Below, in pieces: positions 60,325 through 64,000 of a stretch of DNA of 64,000 nt. The notes below the pieces were generated by a model. That model made no database searches. It was not told where the DNA came from and saw nothing but the letters and a program-made list of their open reading frames with translations. Made by a program: the position numbers and the translations under genes. The stretch comes from Synergistota bacterium (GTDB taxonomy: Bacteria > Synergistota > Synergistia > Synergistales > Synergistaceae), in contig JAEXGR010000060.1 of assembly GCA_023450745.1 (NCBI GenBank), positions 13,166-77,165 of the forward strand, read 5' to 3'. Within the stretch, counting starts at the first letter, position 1. Each line of letters begins with the position of its first letter.

Positions 60325-61617
60325 TTACACCTCCGCTTTTGCGCCGGCCGCGTTATCGGCGCCCTTTTTCGCGCCGCCGCGTCTGCGGCGCTGAAAATGA
60401 CGCTTCGGGCGTTCGCCGCCGGCCGACGCCGCTTTTTCATCTTTCGGCGGCTTGACATCCGCAGTATTCTTTACCTTTTGTACGATCTCCGCGCGAATCT
60501 CTTCCTGCTCGTCATGAGCGTTCTGCTGCTCGTGCTTCGGATGATGCTTTTTCCGCTTCTTATTGCCGCGCGGCTTCTGCTCCGCGTTCGCCGCCCCACC
60601 CTCGGCGCGGCGTCTGGCGGCCGATTCATCCCGCCTGGGTTCCGCGGCGGGCCTTTCGCCGCTTTCAAGGCGCTGCATACATTTGGGGAAAATATCCTGT
60701 ATCTTGAGGATCGGCTCTTCGGCCTCCTCTTCCGGCACCACCCATTCTTCACCGGCGGAGACGGTCGCTTTGAACTCTTCGAATTTGTCTTTCGGGACCT
60801 TCACCTCGCCCTTGCCGGCGATAAAACAACGCAGGCTCTTCGTCGGCAGGTCTATGCCCGAGACGATCACGTTGCCGTTGGGCGTCTTGATCTTTGAACC
60901 GGGGTTCGGGAACCCCGCCCAGGCCTCGTGATAGGCCTCGTGCTCGTAGCACATGCAGCACATGAGCCTGCCGCATATTCCTGATATCTTGGCAGGGTTT
61001 AACGCGAGGTTCTGCTCCTTCACCATCTTGATGCAGATGGGGGCGAACTGGTTGAGCCAGTAGCTGCAGCAACAGGGCTGCCCGCAGGGACCGACGCCTC
61101 TGATGATTTTCGCCTCGTCGCGAACACCTACCTGCCGCAGTTCGATGCGGGTTTTGAATTCGCGCGCAAGGTCACGCACATAGGCGCGGAAATCGACGCG
61201 CTGCTCCGAGGAAAAATAGAAAAAGAGCTTGCGCTTCGCGCGCAGGAACTCAACGTCTATGAGCTTCATTTCGAGGTTGTGAGGCTTCAGAAGTTCCTTC
61301 GCCTCTTTCAGTATCCTGTTTTCCTCTTCGCGGTAGCCTTCGGCGGTTTCAGTATCTTCCTTCGCGGCAAAGGCCATAAAAGTAAGGTCCGTCACCACCG
61401 GTTCGGAATTTTTGGCCATCCCGTCGCCGTGTTCCGAGGCGTTGCGCAACAGGCGGTAGGCCGCCTCCTGTTCGGCGTTTATCTCACCCACCGCCACCGC
61501 GAGCTCTTCACCGCGCACCGATTCCACGATGAGCGCGGCGCCCTTCTTTATATCTCCGTCATACTCGACAAGCCCAAGATAACGGGGCTTACCATAAATT
61601 GCCAAGTATTTGTTCAT
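60325..61617 (-). CDS. ricT: PSP1-domain regulator RicT (YaaT-like) with long basic tail
   Basis: A 430-residue protein. The PSP1 core ends with the conserved cysteine motifs 'GPCGQPCCCSYW' and 'CGRLMCCMCYEHEAYHEA', as in B. subtilis RicT, part of the Ric complex affecting mRNA processing and binding an iron-sulfur cluster. The last 120 residues are low-complexity and basic ('RGNKKRKKHHPKHEQQN', 'RHFQRRRRGGAKKG'), longer than in B. subtilis and probably RNA-binding. Start at ATG with AAGGAGGA; overlaps holB by 29 bases, the usual neighbour order (tmk, holB, ricT). Confidence 0.9.
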   Translation of the reverse strand: MNKYLAIYGKPRYLGLVEYDGDIKKGAALIVESVRGEELAVAVGEINAEQEAAYRLLRNASEHGDGMAKNSEPVVTDLTFMAFAAKEDTETAEGYREEENRILKEAKELLKPHNLEMKLIDVEFLRAKRKLFFYFSSEQRVDFRAYVRDLAREFKTRIELRQVGVRDEAKIIRGVGPCGQPCCCSYWLNQFAPICIKMVKEQNLALNPAKISGICGRLMCCMCYEHEAYHEAWAGFPNPGSKIKTPNGNVIVSGIDLPTKSLRCFIAGKGEVKVPKDKFEEFKATVSAGEEWVVPEEEAEEPILKIQDIFPKCMQRLESGERPAAEPRRDESAARRRAEGGAANAEQKPRGNKKRKKHHPKHEQQNAHDEQEEIRAEIVQKVKNTADVKPPKDEKAASAGGERPKRHFQRRRRGGAKKGADNAAGAKAEV

Positions 61618-62332
61618 TGGGAACTTCCTCCTTGAATAGAGCAAAAACTAAATCCTCTATCACCGGCACGGAGAGCCTTCTCTGCTCCATGAGGCGTATC
61701 AGTGAATCCAGCTCGGATGCTTTTATATAGTCGTTCTTTTCCGTAAGATCGCGTACCCAGCCCTGCATCTCCAGATAGAGAATCTCGGGGCTCGGTTTCC
61801 TGCCCGCATCCATCCACTTCGCCCACTCCCTGATGCTTGCGGGCATCGGATGGGCCTTCAATATTTCCTCGGGCAGATCTATATGTATCGACCAAATGCG
61901 GCTTTTGATCGTCGGGATGAGATTGTCTTCCTCCGACATAAACAGTATGTTGCCATGCTCCGGAGGTTCTTCGGTGATCTTCAGCAGGCTGTTGGAAGCC
62001 TCGACGGATAGTTTGTCCGCCAGCCAGACGACGGCGAGACGGCGCCGGGAAGAGAGAGGATGAAGCGCGAGCTCCCCCTGAAGCCGGCGGCACTCGTCGA
62101 TCGACGGCGCCGACGAGACAGTTCCCGCGTTTATCACATCGGGATGCTCTCCGTCCTTCCAAAGGTCGTCATCCCCCAGCACGAGCCGTCCGTACATTTC
62201 GGAAAAGGTCTCCTGCATAATATGGGGGACGACTACCCCAACCGACTGCGGCGTCCTTCCTGATGCCGCGGCGTTCGCCAGCTCACGCCAGCCCTGCGAG
62301 GACTCTATAAGGGCGACCGTCTCCTGGTTCAC
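61589..62332 (-). CDS. holB: DNA polymerase III subunit delta', short form
   Basis: A 247-residue clamp-loader subunit. It is shorter than usual (about 330) and I see neither the Walker A loop nor the Cys zinc module; the recognisable part is 'LADKLSVEASNSLLKITEEPPEHGN' type sensor segment and 'IPTIKSRIW'. This is normal for delta', which does not need ATP hydrolysis. Start is GTG overlapping the tmk stop (GTGA), with GGGGAG upstream. Confidence 0.82.
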   Translation of the reverse strand: MNQETVALIESSQGWRELANAAASGRTPQSVGVVVPHIMQETFSEMYGRLVLGDDDLWKDGEHPDVINAGTVSSAPSIDECRRLQGELALHPLSSRRRLAVVWLADKLSVEASNSLLKITEEPPEHGNILFMSEEDNLIPTIKSRIWSIHIDLPEEILKAHPMPASIREWAKWMDAGRKPSPEILYLEMQGWVRDLTEKNDYIKASELDSLIRLMEQRRLSVPVIEDLVFALFKEEVPNEQILGNLW

Positions 62333-62937
62333 AGGGAAACTCCCCTTTCGGCCAACACAGACTTCACCAGTTCAAAAACCTCAGCCGGATCTTTACCGCC
62401 GCACTCGATCACGGCCCAACGGCGCGGCTCCAACTTTGCCAGCTCGCCGTATCCCTCGTCGATCTTCCGCATAAAGGCAAGACCTTCGCGCTCAAAGGAA
62501 TCGGGTTTTCCCCGTTTGCCGACGCGAGCGAGCGCAGTCTCTGGTGAAATTTTAAAAAAGAGCGTAATGTCCGGCACGGGCAACGCCGCAAGCGCGGCCA
62601 TATCCCGCAGCGGCTCAAAGGGCATTCCCCTGCCCCATACCTGATAGGCGAGAGTGGAATCATGGTAACGTTCGCATATGACATGACGGCCTTCGGCAAG
62701 AGCCGGCGCTATCACCCGCGCGGCGTGCTCAGTTCTGTCAAGCATGAAAAGAAAGAGCTCACTCCAAGGGTGGCGCAGACCGCCGTCAAGCACCATGCCG
62801 CGCAGCAGGCCCCCGCCCTCCCAACCGCCGGGCTCGCGGGTAAGGACGGCTCCGCCCCCTTTATTCAAAAGCTCGAAGAGCAGCCTCGCCTGCGTCGATT
62901 TCCCGCATCCGTCGATGCCCTCGAAGGTAATAAACAT
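62329..62937 (-). CDS. tmk: Thymidylate kinase
   Basis: Phosphorylates dTMP to dTDP. The 202-residue chain has the P-loop 'FEGIDGCGKSTQ', 'LTREPGG', 'MLDRTEH' and 'CERYHDSTLAYQ' (DR-type motif). Start at ATG with AAGGCGGTGG; GTG codons just upstream are alternatives. First of the tmk-holB-ricT-ftsY group; divergent from the MBL-fold gene. Confidence 0.95.
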   Translation of the reverse strand: MFITFEGIDGCGKSTQARLLFELLNKGGGAVLTREPGGWEGGGLLRGMVLDGGLRHPWSELFLFMLDRTEHAARVIAPALAEGRHVICERYHDSTLAYQVWGRGMPFEPLRDMAALAALPVPDITLFFKISPETALARVGKRGKPDSFEREGLAFMRKIDEGYGELAKLEPRRWAVIECGGKDPAEVFELVKSVLAERGVSL

Positions 62938-63033
62938 CACACCCACCGCCTTTACAATAGATAATCATAACATAATTCATGATAAAATTATCAGAGACTA
63001 TTCCTAATTTTACGTTAATCGGAGGCGCAGCGG

Positions 63034-63918
63034 ATGTACGAACTTATTCAGGCCGGCGAAAAGAGCTGGTATATAAAAAATCCCGCGAATGTAGGCGTCT
63101 ACTCTCTCGGCGGCGGTGATATCTGTCTCATCGATTCCGGCAACGATAAAGAGGCGGGGCGCAAAGTACTCAAAAAAGTCACGGAAGAGGGGTGGCGGGT
63201 CTCCTGCATCATCAACACCCACTCGAACGCCGACCACACCGGCGGCAACCAGTTCATCCAAAGCCGGACGGGCTGCCGCGTCCTCTCCACCGATATAGAA
63301 AACACCTTCGCGAGGCACCCGGAGCAGGAGAGTTCTTTCCTCTATGGAGGATACCCATACGCGGAGCTGCGCAATAAATTCCTGCTGGCGAAACCGACGG
63401 AAAGCACTGTAAACATTGAAGACGCGCTGCCCGGGGGGCTGGAGATAATAAAACTCCCCGGCCACTACTTCGATATGATCGGGATAAAGACCGACGACGG
63501 CGCCTGTTTCCTCGCCGACTCGCTCTTCAGCGCCGAGATCATCGCGAAATACCACATCGTTTTTATCTACGACGTGGCTAAATTCCTTGAAACGCTCGAC
63601 ATGCTGGAGGGGCTTGAAGCAAAAATATTCATCCCCGCGCACAACGAGCCCCTGACGGACATCAGGGAACTGATAGAGGTCAACCGCGCTAAGGTACACG
63701 AGATCGCGGCGCTCCTCTGCGAAATATGCGCCGCGCCCAAAACGTTCGAGCGGATACTCAAAGAGGTCTTCGCCCGTTACGGCCTGACGATGGACCACAA
63801 TCAATATGTGCTCGTCGGCAGTACGATAAGGTCATACCTCTCGTGGCTGCACGACAGCGGCAGGCTGAATATAGAATTTATCGACAATGAGATGCTCTGG
63901 AGCAAGACGGACGGCTAA
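63034..63918 (+). CDS. MBL-fold metallohydrolase
   Basis: A 294-residue metallo-beta-lactamase-fold hydrolase. The signature is 'NTHSNADHTGG', where the second His of H-x-H-x-D-H is Asn; 'LPGHYFDMIG' and 'ADSLFS' give the other metal ligands. The Asn form is common in one subfamily of unknown substrate, so it is not a defect. A C-terminal helical domain (about 215-290) follows. ATG with ATCGGAGGCG. Monocistronic. Confidence 0.85.
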   Translation: MYELIQAGEKSWYIKNPANVGVYSLGGGDICLIDSGNDKEAGRKVLKKVTEEGWRVSCIINTHSNADHTGGNQFIQSRTGCRVLSTDIENTFARHPEQESSFLYGGYPYAELRNKFLLAKPTESTVNIEDALPGGLEIIKLPGHYFDMIGIKTDDGACFLADSLFSAEIIAKYHIVFIYDVAKFLETLDMLEGLEAKIFIPAHNEPLTDIRELIEVNRAKVHEIAALLCEICAAPKTFERILKEVFARYGLTMDHNQYVLVGSTIRSYLSWLHDSGRLNIEFIDNEMLWSKTDG

Positions 63919-63972
63919 CGAAAAGACCGGCTGCGCTTAGACAGGTATTTCGCGTGCTGGAGAGTGTATAAG

Positions 63973-64000
63973 AAAAAACCGTTGCTATCACCAGCAACGG
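63973..64000 (-). terminator. Terminator for a minus-strand gene beyond the window
   Basis: CCGTTGCT (63979-63986) pairs with AGCAACGG (63993-64000). On the minus strand it is followed by TTTTTTCTTATAC. It signals a minus-strand transcript ending just right of the window. Confidence 0.75.

Noticed and set aside
63034..63918. Asn in place of the second His of the metallo-beta-lactamase motif as a sign of a dead enzyme.
   Set aside because: The form THSNADH is common in one MBL subfamily, and the other metal ligands are present.
1..64000. tRNA, rRNA, CRISPR array, insertion sequence or prophage.
   Set aside because: I read the larger intergenic gaps for cloverleaf arms, repeated spacers and terminal repeats and saw none; short non-coding RNAs cannot be excluded without a covariance-model search.

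Overview
The window is about 64 kb of GC-rich, densely packed bacterial chromosome, almost certainly from a member of the Synergistota (Cloacibacillus/Synergistes type). Two neighbouring secreted proteins end in a Synergist-CTERM sorting signal (Gly/Ser-rich stretch, Cys, hydrophobic helix, basic tail). The rest fits an anaerobic amino-acid fermenter: a tungsten-type aldehyde:ferredoxin oxidoreductase with NADH-oxidoreductase modules, two molybdenum-hydroxylase enzymes, a DUF3798 transport system and many TTG start codons. I saw no tRNA, rRNA, CRISPR array or insertion sequence.

Layout. (1) 0-2.4 kb: a DUF3793 gene behind a promoter with two DtxR-like boxes, a GNAT acetyltransferase and exonuclease III. 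(2) 2.6-24.8 kb: an accessory catabolic island. A long minus-strand operon (21.5 to 8.6 kb) encodes, in order, a two-gene split ammonia-lyase-fold protein (beta then alpha), a molybdenum hydroxylase (small, FAD and large subunits), a BCCT betaine-type transporter, a full-length ammonia-lyase-fold protein without the MIO tripeptide (ergothionase-like), and a second molybdenum hydroxylase (small, large and FAD subunits). A second split beta-alpha pair lies at 5.0-2.7 kb. Each beta gene is divergent from a large BTAD/AAA/TPR regulator. (3) 24.8-38 kb: housekeeping genes guaB, ispDF, PIN-TRAM, recR, ybaB, a TagA-type fusion, then uvrC-ribD-ribE-ribBA-ribH-serS. (4) 38-43 kb: cysS and the two Synergist-CTERM proteins. 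(5) 43-49 kb: the AOR electron-transfer cluster (NuoE-, NuoF- and NuoG-like proteins, ferredoxin, AOR, MoaD). (6) 49.4-56 kb: a DUF3798 binding protein, an aspartoacylase-like hydrolase, an ABC importer and an XRE-cupin regulator. (7) 56-64 kb: glpX, a relic of a purB 3' end, purB, DUF4416, ftsY, ricT, holB, tmk and an MBL-fold protein.

The most interesting part is the island. My working model, an inference, is uptake of a histidine-betaine-like compound such as ergothioneine or hercynine through the BCCT carrier, trimethylamine elimination by the MIO-less lyase, and further conversion of the imidazole product by the molybdenum hydroxylases. One of these carries the four-cysteine insertion of 4-hydroxybenzoyl-CoA reductase. 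The split lyase-fold pairs have no function that I know. Their conserved residues are divided between the two chains in a complementary way, which suggests an obligate alpha/beta heteromer built on the HAL/PAL fold.
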